From assembly GCF_032598785.1 (NCBI RefSeq), contig NZ_CP102984.1: a DNA stretch of 64,000 nt. The stretch is one strand, 5' to 3'. The position numbers were made by a program, and so were the translations under genes. Below the pieces are notes generated by a model. The model was not told where the DNA came from. It ran no database searches and saw only the letters and a list, made by a program, of their open reading frames with translations. Position 1 is the first letter of the stretch. Each line of letters opens with the position of its first letter. The stretch is from Terrisporobacter petrolearius. Lineage in GTDB: Bacteria > Bacillota > Clostridia > Peptostreptococcales > Peptostreptococcaceae. This document shows positions 7,281 to 15,887 of the stretch, in pieces.

Positions 7281-7649
7281 ATGAAAAAGATAGATACTTA
7301 TACGTTTAATGAATTTTTAACTCAAGACAAAGTAAATAAGATAGACAAACAAATTGAAATTCTTAAAAGAGATAAAAATAAATACATGATGGTAGTTTTG
7401 ATATTAGCATTAATTTTAAATCCTTCAATAATATATGCAGATAAAGTTACAGCTATAGGTGACACCATATTAAATAAAATTCAAATGTATATGGCTATTG
7501 TAGCAACAATAATGTGTTCAATAGAATTAGCAAGTGAATTAGCAAAAGGTGGAAGGGGATACTTTCAAATCATATTTAAATATGCAACTGGTTATCTAGC
7601 TCTCATCTTAGCTCCAATAATATTCGAAATTATAAGGGATTTATTCTAG
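7281..7649 (+). CDS. Small membrane protein, possible VirB2/TrbC-like pilin or transfer component
   Basis: 122 residues. A charged N-terminal region (residues 1-35, KIDKQIEILKRDKNKY) is followed by three hydrophobic stretches (about 36-52, 66-84 and 95-118). An AD after the first stretch (IIYADK) could be a signal peptidase site, which would leave two helices as in VirB2/TrbC pilins. It lies 11 bp upstream of another small membrane gene and then a HerA/VirB4-like ATPase, so a transfer role is reasonable. The similarity is structural only. Confidence 0.45.
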   Translation: MKKIDTYTFNEFLTQDKVNKIDKQIEILKRDKNKYMMVVLILALILNPSIIYADKVTAIGDTILNKIQMYMAIVATIMCSIELASELAKGGRGYFQIIFKYATGYLALILAPIIFEIIRDLF

Positions 7650-7660
7650 GAGGTGCTGAT

Positions 7661-7918
7661 ATGAAAGAATTGTTATGGAATGCAGTTAAGGAATTTATGA
7701 AAGAATCTGTATTTGCGGATATGTGGAATAGTCTATGTAATTTATTGAATTGTTGTTTAAAGGGTGTTTATAATCTTAGTTTTTATGTTCTTATTATTCT
7801 TTGCATGTATAATATCGTGTTGGCTATGTTTGGATCTAAAGAAGCTAAAGTTAAAGTAGTAAGTAATATTTTGATTTGGGCTATGATTGAAATGATAGCA
7901 ACTATGTTGGGGGTGTAG
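7661..7918 (+). CDS. Small two-helix membrane protein in the ATPase cluster
   Basis: 85 residues with two hydrophobic segments (LSFYVLIILCMYNIVLAMF and the C-terminal ILIWAMIEMIATMLGV) and an amphipathic N-terminus. The ribosome binding site aggaggtg is strong. It is two bases upstream of the ATPase start, so the two are almost certainly co-translated. Family unknown. By context it may be a membrane partner of the ATPase. Confidence 0.5.
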   Translation: MKELLWNAVKEFMKESVFADMWNSLCNLLNCCLKGVYNLSFYVLIILCMYNIVLAMFGSKEAKVKVVSNILIWAMIEMIATMLGV

Positions 7919-7920
7919 TT

Positions 7921-10233
7921 ATGAAGAATATAAAACTAAGTGACTACTATGAAATAATTAATCCTAAATATAGATATCTGAAACTAATCCCACATACAAG
8001 TGCTAAAAATAATAAATCAGATGATATAGCAGCAATTGTCAATTCGATGTATAGATCTTTAAAACTTAGAGTAACAAGAGAAAATAGCAGACTTACTATA
8101 ACATCTCAATGCAAGTTATCTTATTATATATACATTACTAAAGAAAATGTTAGTTTTTATTTTATAGTACCTGATTACTATCTATCATTAATAAAAAATA
8201 AAATTAACAGCACTTGGGGTAATAAAATAAACATAGAAGAAGTATCAGAAATACCTACTTTTTCTGAAAATTGCAGTAAATACCAAATGACATATAAAAA
8301 TAAAGACGCATTATCTTTGGCAACAGATAAAAGAAATAATGATTTACTATCTAATAATCTATCTGTTATAGATACTATGAAAGACAATGATGCAGTAGGC
8401 ATTATTTATAACATGATGCCAATGTCTCCAAGACAACAGAAAACGTGGATTACAAGATATAACGAGGACTATGAAGCTTATAACAAAAATAGAAATATAG
8501 AAAAAATAAAACTAGAGCCTAGAAGTTTAATATATTTAGCCTTTTTAAATCTAATTAAAGGACTAGATTTTTTTATAAAAGAGATACAAACAGCTCTTGC
8601 TAAAGAAAATATGCAGATAGAAGCGGTTAATCAAGTTAGTTCAGTTATAGAGAATAGAAAAGTATTATCAAAATCAACAATTAAGAAAAAAACAGACACA
8701 ATAATTAAAACTCAAATAGCAGTATTGAGCGAAAGTACGGATAAAACACAGCAGGAAAAACTGCTTGATACTATTGCAAATAGTTTTGAAATAATAAAAG
8801 ATGATAATAAATTAATACCTAAAGCTACTAAAGGCAACTTTGAATTTACTGATTTTGATTTCAAACTAGATAATTTAGAGTGCTCAGATAAAAAACTAAG
8901 CAATGCTATTGCAATACCAGGAAGAGAATTGCTTAGTGAATATAGTAAAATAGAAAAAAACGAGATAAATGAGTCTACTTTACCAGAAGAATTAAAAAAA
9001 GGATATATAAAACTTGGAGTAAATAAATATAAAAATGGCAATGAAGAAGCTTATTTTAACTCTAAACCTTCTTTAATTAATTTGCCTATCGCTATACTAG
9101 GTGGTTCAAGAAGTGGTAAATCAACTTTATCTGAAAATATTTGTAAGAATATAATTGATAAAGGAGAAGGGTTAGTAGTATTTGATTATATTAAAAATAC
9201 AGAGTTTGCAGATAATATTAGAAGAATAACGCCTGTTGACCGTCTAATTGATTTAGATTTAACTAATGCTGAATGCTATCAAGCTTTTTCGTACAATGAG
9301 TTAAGTATTAATGAAAATATGACTGATTTAAAAAAAATAAAAATATCTAATATGAAGATAAAACAGGTTATGAATTTAGTTGATTCTATAAATGAAGATG
9401 GTAAAAGGTTGACTGGCAAAATGAGAAGATATTTAATTAGCGCAGGAAAAATAGTATTTTTAAATAATAATGCTTCACTAAAAGATGTTATTAGATGTTT
9501 ACAAAACCATGTTATTAGAAATAATTTATTAAACAATCTAAATGATAACTTGAAAAGCATATTAGAAGAAGATATAGATAACATGCTTGAGATTAATGAA
9601 TATGATAAAAAAGAGGGTACTATATGCGGAACAAAAGATAGTAAAATAGAAGGAATTATAGACAGAGTTAACTTATTGAAAGAGGACCCAAATATAGATT
9701 TGATGTATAGTTTAAATCCAGCTAATAATATTAATTTCGTTAATGCTATGAATGAAGGTAAAATAATATTAATTAGATTAAAAGAGAGTGAGTATAATGA
9801 AAGTTTAAGCAAGAATATATTAGTTACTTTTTTTATAACAAAAATTTGGTTGGCCACACTTATAAGAAATACAACTAAATGTAAAAGATGCACTGTAATA
9901 ATAGATGAGATATTTCAAGTACCTATGGCTCAATATCTAATTGGCAAAGAATTGGTTCAAAGTGCCAAGTTCAATTTAAGATACATTTTTACATTGCATT
10001 ATTTAAACCAATTATCAGAGAAAACAAAGGAAGATCTAAAGAATGCAAATGCTAGTTACGTATTAATTAGTGGATGTGATAAAAGGGCATATAAAGAATT
10101 AGAGGAAGAATTTAAAAGAAATGATTACGATTTATCTGATTTGTTGAATCTTGAAGAATATCATTCGTTAAATCTTATAAAAACAAGTAAAGCTTATGCT
10201 AGTTTTATAACTAAACTTCCACCACCTATCTAA
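7921..10233 (+). CDS. HerA/VirB4-like DNA transfer ATPase
   Basis: 770 residues, no transmembrane segment. The first 390 residues resemble the N-terminal region of plasmid and ICE ATPases of Firmicutes (pattern YYIYITKENVSFYFIVPD, then ALSLATDKRNNDLL and VGIIYNMMPMSPRQQ). The C-terminal half is a RecA-like ATPase: Walker A GGSRSGKST near residue 395, Walker B CTVIIDEIFQVP near 660, then a sensor-type FTLHYLNQL. Such proteins pump or handle DNA in conjugation or segregation. No relaxase, coupling protein or VirB6/VirB8-like gene is visible nearby, so this is either a remnant or a minimal three-gene module with the two preceding membrane proteins. Confidence 0.7.
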   Translation: MKNIKLSDYYEIINPKYRYLKLIPHTSAKNNKSDDIAAIVNSMYRSLKLRVTRENSRLTITSQCKLSYYIYITKENVSFYFIVPDYYLSLIKNKINSTWGNKINIEEVSEIPTFSENCSKYQMTYKNKDALSLATDKRNNDLLSNNLSVIDTMKDNDAVGIIYNMMPMSPRQQKTWITRYNEDYEAYNKNRNIEKIKLEPRSLIYLAFLNLIKGLDFFIKEIQTALAKENMQIEAVNQVSSVIENRKVLSKSTIKKKTDTIIKTQIAVLSESTDKTQQEKLLDTIANSFEIIKDDNKLIPKATKGNFEFTDFDFKLDNLECSDKKLSNAIAIPGRELLSEYSKIEKNEINESTLPEELKKGYIKLGVNKYKNGNEEAYFNSKPSLINLPIAILGGSRSGKSTLSENICKNIIDKGEGLVVFDYIKNTEFADNIRRITPVDRLIDLDLTNAECYQAFSYNELSINENMTDLKKIKISNMKIKQVMNLVDSINEDGKRLTGKMRRYLISAGKIVFLNNNASLKDVIRCLQNHVIRNNLLNNLNDNLKSILEEDIDNMLEINEYDKKEGTICGTKDSKIEGIIDRVNLLKEDPNIDLMYSLNPANNINFVNAMNEGKIILIRLKESEYNESLSKNILVTFFITKIWLATLIRNTTKCKRCTVIIDEIFQVPMAQYLIGKELVQSAKFNLRYIFTLHYLNQLSEKTKEDLKNANASYVLISGCDKRAYKELEEEFKRNDYDLSDLLNLEEYHSLNLIKTSKAYASFITKLPPPI

Positions 10234-10252
10234 AAATAGGTGGTTTTATTTT
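10221..10252 (+). terminator. Terminator of the ATPase cluster
   Basis: ACCACCTAT / ATAGGTGGT, 9-bp perfect stem overlapping the last codons (PPPI stop), followed by TTTTATTTTAT. Confidence 0.8.
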
Positions 10253-10273
10253 ATATTTATACAAAATAAAACA

Positions 10274-10299
10274 GAGGATTCTTAATGCACAGAATCCTC
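10274..10299. repeat. Hairpin GAGGATTCT / AGAATCCTC
   Basis: Perfect 9-bp inverted repeat with an 8-nt loop and no T-tract on either side, between the ATPase terminator and the DnaA-box cluster. Role unknown. Confidence 0.4.
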
Positions 10300-10475
10300 C
10301 ATAATTGCTTAACATACTAACCACTACATGTTCATTATGCTCACTCATACTTCGCAAGCTATAATAACCACTGCGTAGTATAGCATATGCGAAAGCTTAC
10401 TAAAAATATTCCTAAAATTAAAAATTTAGTATAAAATATAAAAAGCTAGGGCGTAATACCATAGCCTTTTATAAA

Positions 10476-10517
10476 TGTGCATAACTAGTAAAAAACTGTG
10501 GATAAAACTGTGGATAA
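10476..10517 (+). promoter_or_regulatory. Three phased DnaA boxes
   Basis: TGTGCATAA (10476-10484), TGTGGATAA (10497-10505) and TGTGGATAA (10509-10517) are each a perfect complement of the DnaA box TTATNCACA. All have one orientation, with start-to-start distances of 21 and 12 bp. The rest of the 326-bp gap from 10234 holds a terminator, one hairpin and AT-rich DNA. The cluster could be part of a plasmid origin now integrated, or a DnaA-titrating or regulatory site. Confidence 0.55.
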
Positions 10518-10559
10518 ATTGATTGACTGACAAATAACTGACAATTTACAGTGCTATTT

Positions 10560-11465
10560 TTATGAAAATGTGTTATTGCAACAATTGTAACGATTTATAC
10601 AAGGTTCAACATGAACAGTTATACCTTTTACAATTTGTAGTTCTTCTAAAATAGAGATTTCAAGTTTATTTGCAATTTCATGTCCTTGTAAAACTGTTAA
10701 ATCTTTATTTACACAAATAGTTAAGTCCACATAAGCCATTGAACCGTGTTTTCTTGTTCTAAGTTCACCAATATTTAAAACACCATCTGTGTCATTTGCA
10801 ATTGTAATGATTTGTGATTCATCATTCTCATTTATAGAATAATCCATTAACTCATTAATTGCATCTTTAAAAATATCTAATCCAACTTTTGCAACAAATA
10901 AACCAACAACTACTGTAGCAATAGGATCTAGAGCTTTGAATCCAAGTAAAGAACCACCAATACCTATGAATGCAGCTACAGAAGATAAAGCATCAGATCT
11001 ATGGTGCCATGCATCTGCTTTTAAAGATGGGGAATTTATTTTCTTAGCAACTTTTATAGTTATTTTGTATTGATATTCTTTAATTCCAATGGAAATTACA
11101 GAAATAATTAGTGGTAAAAATGTAGGCACCTGCACATCATTCAAGTGGATTAGTGAATTTATCCCATTTAAACTTATTTTTAGTGCAACACCTATAAGTA
11201 ACATGGATAATAAAAAAGACACTAAAGTTTCTGCTTTTTCATGTCCATAATTGTGTTCTTTATCATTTGGTGTTTTTGCAATTTTATTGCCTATCAAAAC
11301 TCCTATTGAACTAATTATATCTGATGCAGAGTGAAGGCCATCTGCAATCATAGCGTTTGATTTTCCTAGTATACCTCCTAAAACTTTAATAAATGTTAAA
11401 ATAACATTCCATATAATGGATATTAATGTGACTTTTGTTGCTTCATCGTATCTACTATTACTCAT
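10560..11465 (-). CDS. Cation diffusion facilitator (CDF) metal exporter
   Basis: 301 residues from ATG at 11465 (gagaggg six bases upstream); a GTG 15 bases earlier has no site. Six transmembrane helices carry the CDF metal-site motifs: AMIADGLHSASD in helix 2 and the HHRSDALSSV cluster in helix 5, with YGHEKAETL after helix 2. The C-terminal cytoplasmic domain includes VDLTICVNKDLTVLQGHEIANKLE and ends in a Cys-rich tail (CINRYNCCNN). The family exports Zn2+, Fe2+, Mn2+ or Co2+ by proton antiport. Metal specificity cannot be read here. It is monocistronic, divergent from 11726. Confidence 0.9.
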   Translation of the reverse strand: MSNSRYDEATKVTLISIIWNVILTFIKVLGGILGKSNAMIADGLHSASDIISSIGVLIGNKIAKTPNDKEHNYGHEKAETLVSFLLSMLLIGVALKISLNGINSLIHLNDVQVPTFLPLIISVISIGIKEYQYKITIKVAKKINSPSLKADAWHHRSDALSSVAAFIGIGGSLLGFKALDPIATVVVGLFVAKVGLDIFKDAINELMDYSINENDESQIITIANDTDGVLNIGELRTRKHGSMAYVDLTICVNKDLTVLQGHEIANKLEISILEELQIVKGITVHVEPCINRYNCCNNTFS

Positions 11466-11725
11466 ATTAATCCCTCTCACTCAAATTTTCGTTCTCAATT
11501 AATAATATTATATTACTGTTAAAACATGATTATGTCAAATGAAATTGTTAGATTGTGTTCTCAATTGAAAATGAAATTTGTTTTAACAATATAAATACAA
11601 TTAATAGATACCCAAATAAGATTCTTTTAATAAGGTTTTTGTTAATGGGTAAAAGAGTTGTTAAAAACCATTATATATGTTAAAATTCTTTACACGAAAG
11701 ATTAAAATTTCAAGGGAGAATAATA

Positions 11726-12136
11726 ATGAAAGAGAAATTAATGAAATTTATGTATGGAAGATATGGGAATGATGAATTGAATCAATTTCTGTTCAAGTTA
11801 GTATTTATAAGTTTAATAATATCTTTATTAACTGGTAGAGCAAGTTTATTTGGCGAAATATTTTACATTCTGGCTTTAATTATGGTGATATTTATATACT
11901 TTAGGATGTTTTCTAAGAATTTTAATAAAAGGTATTCAGAAAGAACATTATATTTAAATTTTAATAATAAAGTGAAGTTATCTCTAGATAAACAAAAGAA
12001 TATTAAAAAACAAAAGAAATCATATGCATTTTTTAAATGTCCTTCTTGTAAACAGAAGGTAAGAGTACCTAAGGGGAAAGGTAAGATTTCTATTCACTGC
12101 CCAAAGTGCAATGTAGATTTTATAAAGAAAAGTTAA
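11726..12136 (+). CDS. Small membrane protein with C-terminal zinc ribbon
   Basis: 136 residues. Two adjacent transmembrane helices (about 22-38 and 48-66) are followed by a basic linker and a C-terminal zinc ribbon with CPSCKQKVRVPKGKG and CPKC. Proteins of this shape are common in clostridia and have no assigned function. The ribosome binding site is aagggag. It has its own promoter region and terminator. Confidence 0.6.
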   Translation: MKEKLMKFMYGRYGNDELNQFLFKLVFISLIISLLTGRASLFGEIFYILALIMVIFIYFRMFSKNFNKRYSERTLYLNFNNKVKLSLDKQKNIKKQKKSYAFFKCPSCKQKVRVPKGKGKISIHCPKCNVDFIKKS

Positions 12137-12141
12137 TTTTA

Positions 12142-12184
12142 AAAGAAGTATCTCAAAGTTTTTAAGAGATACTTCTTTTTTTTA
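12142..12184 (+). terminator. Intrinsic terminator after the zinc-ribbon membrane protein
   Basis: AAAGAAGTATCTC / GAGATACTTCTTT, 13-bp stem followed by a long T run. Confidence 0.85.
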
Positions 12185-12194
12185 TAAAAAAGTA

Positions 12195-12243
12195 TTGTGT
12201 TATCAAAATGATAATGATATAATTTAAATTATCATTTTGATAA
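12195..12243 (+). promoter_or_regulatory. Cystine symporter promoter bracketed by two palindromic operators
   Basis: A -35-like TTGTGT (12195-12200) and -10 TATAAT (12218-12223) are separated by 17 bp. TTATCAAAATGATAA (12200-12214) fills the spacer and TTATCATTTTGATAA (12229-12243) covers the likely start site. Each is a dyad (TTATCA-N3-TGATAA). Together they form a perfect 16-bp inverted repeat with a 12-bp centre. The geometry suits repression. AT-rich dyads with GATAAT resemble Fur boxes, but the regulator is not identified. Confidence 0.7.
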
Positions 12244-12263
12244 TAAATATTTGGGAGGATAAT

Positions 12264-13634
12264 ATGAGTAATACATTTTTATCGCAATTTTTAATGATAA
12301 CTAATATATACAGTGTATTAATGGTTGTTGTACTAGTAGGCTTATTCTTTATAATAAATAAAATAAGCAAGAAATTTAATTTTACAAACTTAATGATAAT
12401 TTCAATATTTTTAGGCTTAGGTCTTGGAATTTTAATTCAGGCATTGGCTCAGTTTCCGAAAGATCCTACATCTATTACATGGATAAATGAAGTAAGTACA
12501 TGGTATGGATTATTTGGTAACGGCTTTATGGACTTATTGAAAATGATAGTAATACCTTTAGTTTTAGTTTCAATAATTAGAGTTATAATGAATATGAAAG
12601 AAGATAACTTGGGAAAACTAACATTCAGATCTGTGGCAATGTTTTTTGCAACAACAGCCATAGCAGCTATTATTGCTGTAATAGTAGCGAATATATTTGA
12701 TTTAGGTGCTTCTGTACAAGTGGCTAATACTAGTGAAGAGCTTAGAGAGATAACATCACTACCAGACACTATAAGGAATTTACTTCCATCGAATCCAATA
12801 AAGGCTATGGCTGATGGAAATACAGTGGCAGTAGTAATTTTTGCGGCTTTTATAGGTCTTGCCATAAGAAGACTTAGAAAAAAATATTTAGAAATAATAA
12901 AGCCTTTTATAGATATGGTGGAAGCTTTTTATAAAATTATAGTTTCAGTTGCTATAACAGTTATAAAACTTATGCCTTATGCTGTTGTACCATTGATGGC
13001 TAGTACCATAGCAAGTAGAGGAGTTAATTCACTTTTAGATGTGGTAGATTTCATCTTTGCCTTATATATAAGTGTGGTAATTATGTTTGTTGTTCATTTG
13101 ATAATAATTACTCTAAGTGGAATGAATCCAATAACTTATATTAAAAACGCATCAAAAGCATTAATTTTAGCTTTCACGTCTCGTTCAAGTTTAGGTACGC
13201 TACCTGTTACGGTAGAAGCTTTAACGGAGAATATGAAAGTAGATTCAGGAACTGCTAGCTTTGTAACAAGCTTAGGTTCAAATATGGGTATGAATGGATG
13301 TGCAGGAGTATATCCAGCATTAGTTAGTGTATTGATTGCTAATATGGCTGGAGTAGATATGAACTTTACTTTCTACGTAATGTTAATAATAGTTATAACA
13401 ATAAGTTCACTGGGTATTGCAGGAATACCAGGAACTGCAACTATGTCTGTATCTGTGGTAATTTCAGGGATGGGAATGGGAGCGTATTTCCCACTGGCTG
13501 GAGCAATAATAGCTATAGACCCAATTCTTGATATGGGAAGGACTATGTTAAATGTTAATGGGACAATGGCAACAGCTATAGCTATTGACAAGTCATTAAA
13601 ATCTAATGAAAAAAAAGATACAAAAGTAGCTTAA
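12264..13634 (+). CDS. tcyP: L-cystine:cation symporter (TcyP-like, dicarboxylate/amino acid symporter family)
   Basis: 456 residues from ATG at 12264 with gggagg upstream. An upstream in-frame ATG at 12237 lies inside the operator and has no site. Eight to ten hydrophobic segments. The family signature is clear: the hairpin 1 serine-rich region (FTSRSSLGTLPVTVEAL), helix 7 with SLGSNMGMNGCAGVYPALV, and the hairpin 2 region (GIAGIPGTATMS). The length and N-terminal LLKMIVIPLVLVSI fit the TcyP group, which imports cystine with a proton or Na+. The gene is monocistronic with a double operator and a bidirectional terminator. Confidence 0.85.
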   Translation: MSNTFLSQFLMITNIYSVLMVVVLVGLFFIINKISKKFNFTNLMIISIFLGLGLGILIQALAQFPKDPTSITWINEVSTWYGLFGNGFMDLLKMIVIPLVLVSIIRVIMNMKEDNLGKLTFRSVAMFFATTAIAAIIAVIVANIFDLGASVQVANTSEELREITSLPDTIRNLLPSNPIKAMADGNTVAVVIFAAFIGLAIRRLRKKYLEIIKPFIDMVEAFYKIIVSVAITVIKLMPYAVVPLMASTIASRGVNSLLDVVDFIFALYISVVIMFVVHLIIITLSGMNPITYIKNASKALILAFTSRSSLGTLPVTVEALTENMKVDSGTASFVTSLGSNMGMNGCAGVYPALVSVLIANMAGVDMNFTFYVMLIIVITISSLGIAGIPGTATMSVSVVISGMGMGAYFPLAGAIIAIDPILDMGRTMLNVNGTMATAIAIDKSLKSNEKKDTKVA

Positions 13635-13645
13635 TTTAATAAAAT

Positions 13646-13688
13646 AAAACAGCAACTATTTTAGATAATATAAAATAGTTGCTGTTTT
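13646..13688. terminator. Bidirectional terminator between convergent genes
   Basis: 18-bp perfect inverted repeat AAAACAGCAACTATTTTA, with A/T runs on both sides, between the symporter and the ATP-grasp gene. Confidence 0.85.
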
Positions 13689-13690
13689 TA

Positions 13691-14509
13691 TTATAAAATA
13701 TTATTTAAAGATTCTTTTAATGAAGAAATAAATGTATCTCTTAAAGTTGATGAAATATCTAATAAAGATAAATAAGGATTTAAATCTTCCATTTCTACAA
13801 GGAGTAAATTACCATGTTCATCTCTACAAGCATCAATTCTTTGAATTCCATGACTTAAATTGTTCCAGTTTAATAATATATTACAAAAATCAAAATCTTC
13901 GTTTGTAGGTGTATATTCTTCCATTTGCCATCTCTTTTCTTTATTTGGAGCATAAAGAGCATACTGGAATTTTCTATCTATATAATAAAAAGATACTTCA
14001 TACTGAAAATCTATAAATGGTTGAATTAAAAAATCATAATTATTTGAGCTAATTTTTTTACAAATTTCTTTCTTGCTTAAAAATTCTAAACCTATAGAAT
14101 CAGCACCATCTATTGGTTTTATTATATAATTATCTACATCTGGTAGTTTATGAAAGTCATTAATATTATTCACAGTCTTAATAACGGGCATATTATTGTT
14201 TGTAAGGTCTATTAAATAATTTTTACCGTTCATATCTCCATGACCATCAAAAGAATTATAAGTAAGTAAATTATTAGTTTTTACTTCATTCCTAAATATT
14301 TTATATTCTTCTTCAAAATTGGCAGCAGGGCCTGTATTTCTAAACAAAACTAAATCGAAATCTTCACTAAAGTGATTCATGTCTTTTGGATTACAAATAA
14401 CTAATTTGAAATCTTCTCTAAGTGCAGAGGTAAGGAAAAGATCTTCTTCATAGTAATTTCTACCTTTTGCATTGTAATATAAGTCAGTTACAAATAGTAT
14501 TTTCTTCAT
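13691..14509 (-). CDS. ATP-grasp family protein (glutathione synthetase-like)
   Basis: 272 residues. The N-terminal third is an alpha/beta domain (MKKILFVTDLYYN, then DFDLVLFRNTG). The middle shows the ATP-grasp core with the nucleotide-binding Lys in NYIIKPIDGADSIGLE and the hinge DFLIQPFIDF. The end has the metal-binding RIDACRDEHGNLLLVEMEDLNP. Such enzymes ligate a carboxylate to an amine or thiol with ATP. The substrate is not evident. Monocistronic. Its terminator is shared with the convergent symporter gene. Confidence 0.65.
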   Translation of the reverse strand: MKKILFVTDLYYNAKGRNYYEEDLFLTSALREDFKLVICNPKDMNHFSEDFDLVLFRNTGPAANFEEEYKIFRNEVKTNNLLTYNSFDGHGDMNGKNYLIDLTNNNMPVIKTVNNINDFHKLPDVDNYIIKPIDGADSIGLEFLSKKEICKKISSNNYDFLIQPFIDFQYEVSFYYIDRKFQYALYAPNKEKRWQMEEYTPTNEDFDFCNILLNWNNLSHGIQRIDACRDEHGNLLLVEMEDLNPYLSLLDISSTLRDTFISSLKESLNNIL

Positions 14510-14654
14510 AGCGCCTCCATTTGATAATAAAGTATATTTGTTGTGAGAAATTATATAAATTATAGTTAAAAACTTATATTATATCAACTATTAGAGTGTC
14601 ATTTTATATTTAAGTTTAATGCATAGTTAATATTATTGAGATTATGATTTAAGT

Positions 14655-14703
14655 AACACAATAAAAATTTATTGAAAAACAATAAATTTTTATTGTGTTT
14701 TTA
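14655..14703 (+). terminator. Strong plus-strand terminator with no gene upstream
   Basis: 20-bp perfect stem (14655-14674 with 14680-14699), A5 loop, T run on the plus side only. The upstream gene is on the other strand, so this may end an unannotated small RNA or act as an attenuator for 14752. Confidence 0.6.
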
Positions 14704-14751
14704 TAAATAATGTATTAATATAATTATAGAAAATAAAAAGGAGAGAAAAAA

Positions 14752-14964
14752 ATGAAAAAATATAAAATTACATTACTATGTTTATTAATGACTGCATTAT
14801 GTGTAGTATCATTTAACTTAATAGGAAGCAAAGTTTTAGAAGATGGAACTTTAAAGGAACCATTCTTTTTAATTCCAATAGCATATTTATTCTTATTTAT
14901 TTCAATAATAAGTGCATTAGTAATTAAGATTAATGATGTGTATAAATTAAAAAAACATAACTAA
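14752..14964 (+). CDS. Small two-helix membrane protein before the DUF2975/XRE pair
   Basis: 70 residues with two hydrophobic helices (about 5-23 and 40-60) and a basic end (YKLKKHN). The site aaggagag precedes ATG. The stop is 16 bp before the DUF2975 gene, so it is probably the first gene of that operon. A likely -10 TATAAT lies near 14716. Unknown function. Confidence 0.55.
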   Translation: MKKYKITLLCLLMTALCVVSFNLIGSKVLEDGTLKEPFFLIPIAYLFLFISIISALVIKINDVYKLKKHN

Positions 14965-14980
14965 AAGGAGACAATATAAA

Positions 14981-15466
14981 ATGAAAAATAATTATTCTAA
15001 AATTTTAAATATTGTAGTTTCGGTGGGAATAATCTTAACACTAATTATGTTGGCAGGTTTGCCTTTTATTTTGGGTTCACTAAGTAAAACTGCATTCATA
15101 AATATTGAATCAAAATATATAACAGTAATGACTGTGGGTATTTACATCTGTGCAGCACCTTATGTAATTGCATTACTTAATTTGAAAAAATTATGTTCAC
15201 ATATAACAAGTAAAAATCCTTTTTGTGAGAGTATACCAAAGCTAATAAATAATATTGCTTACTGCTCATTTAGTGAGGTTATTCTTTTTAACTTAATCAA
15301 TATGATTTTTTACTTTGTATTTGACATATATTTTTACGCACTTACTATTGTACCTTGTGTAATAGTTTCATTTTTATCACTTGCTATAGGAGTTTTTGCT
15401 CTTGTTTCATCTAAATTATTTGAAATAGCTATAGACATTAAGGATGAAAATGATAGAACTATTTAA
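14981..15466 (+). CDS. DUF2975 family membrane protein
   Basis: 161 residues with four transmembrane helices (about 9-32, 49-67, 94-116 and 124-148). The segment between helices 2 and 3 contains CSHITSKNPFCES, a short polar loop typical of DUF2975 proteins. DUF2975 genes are regularly followed by a small YozG-type XRE regulator, which is the case 12 bp downstream. The pair is thought to act together, but the process is unknown. The site aaaggag precedes ATG. Confidence 0.75.
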   Translation: MKNNYSKILNIVVSVGIILTLIMLAGLPFILGSLSKTAFINIESKYITVMTVGIYICAAPYVIALLNLKKLCSHITSKNPFCESIPKLINNIAYCSFSEVILFNLINMIFYFVFDIYFYALTIVPCVIVSFLSLAIGVFALVSSKLFEIAIDIKDENDRTI

Positions 15467-15478
15467 GGAGGTAATCAA

Positions 15479-15703
15479 ATGGCTATAATTGTAAATTTAG
15501 ATGTGATGATGGCAAAGAGAAAAATGAGCGCCACGGAGCTTTCTAAAAAACTTGGAATTACCATGGCTAACTTATCAATACTGAAAAATAATAAGGCAAG
15601 GGCTGTGAGATTTTCCACATTAAATGAAATATGCAAGGCACTTGATTGTCAGCCTGGGGATATTTTAGAATATGTAGATGATTATGAGGAGATAAATGAA
15701 TAG
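15479..15703 (+). CDS. YozG-like XRE-family regulator
   Basis: 74 residues, almost entirely one Cro/C1-type helix-turn-helix: MAKRKMSATELSKKLGI as helices 1-2, then ITMANLSILKNNKARAVRF as the recognition region. The conserved ending LDCQPGDILEYV is typical of the short YozG group. The site aaggagg precedes ATG. It follows the DUF2975 gene with a 12-bp gap, so it is co-transcribed and may autoregulate the operon. Confidence 0.85.
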   Translation: MAIIVNLDVMMAKRKMSATELSKKLGITMANLSILKNNKARAVRFSTLNEICKALDCQPGDILEYVDDYEEINE

Positions 15704-15887
15704 AATATATATACTAATAAAGATATGAAAATTGGTGATGTTTAAGATAAAATAGTAAAATAATGTTTTTCATAGTAGGCTATAATTATATGAAAGAACA
15801 TATTGTTTGTGATAAAGTCACAGAAAAAAACTAAAATAGTGCTATAATGTATGTATAATTAAATTGAACTGAAAAGGAGACATTAAA

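Noticed and set aside
7281..10233. Inovirus (filamentous phage) cassette with small coat proteins and a Zot ATPase
   Set aside because: The ATPase is twice the size of Zot, has a plasmid-type N-terminal region and no transmembrane helix, and no replication or adsorption genes are present.
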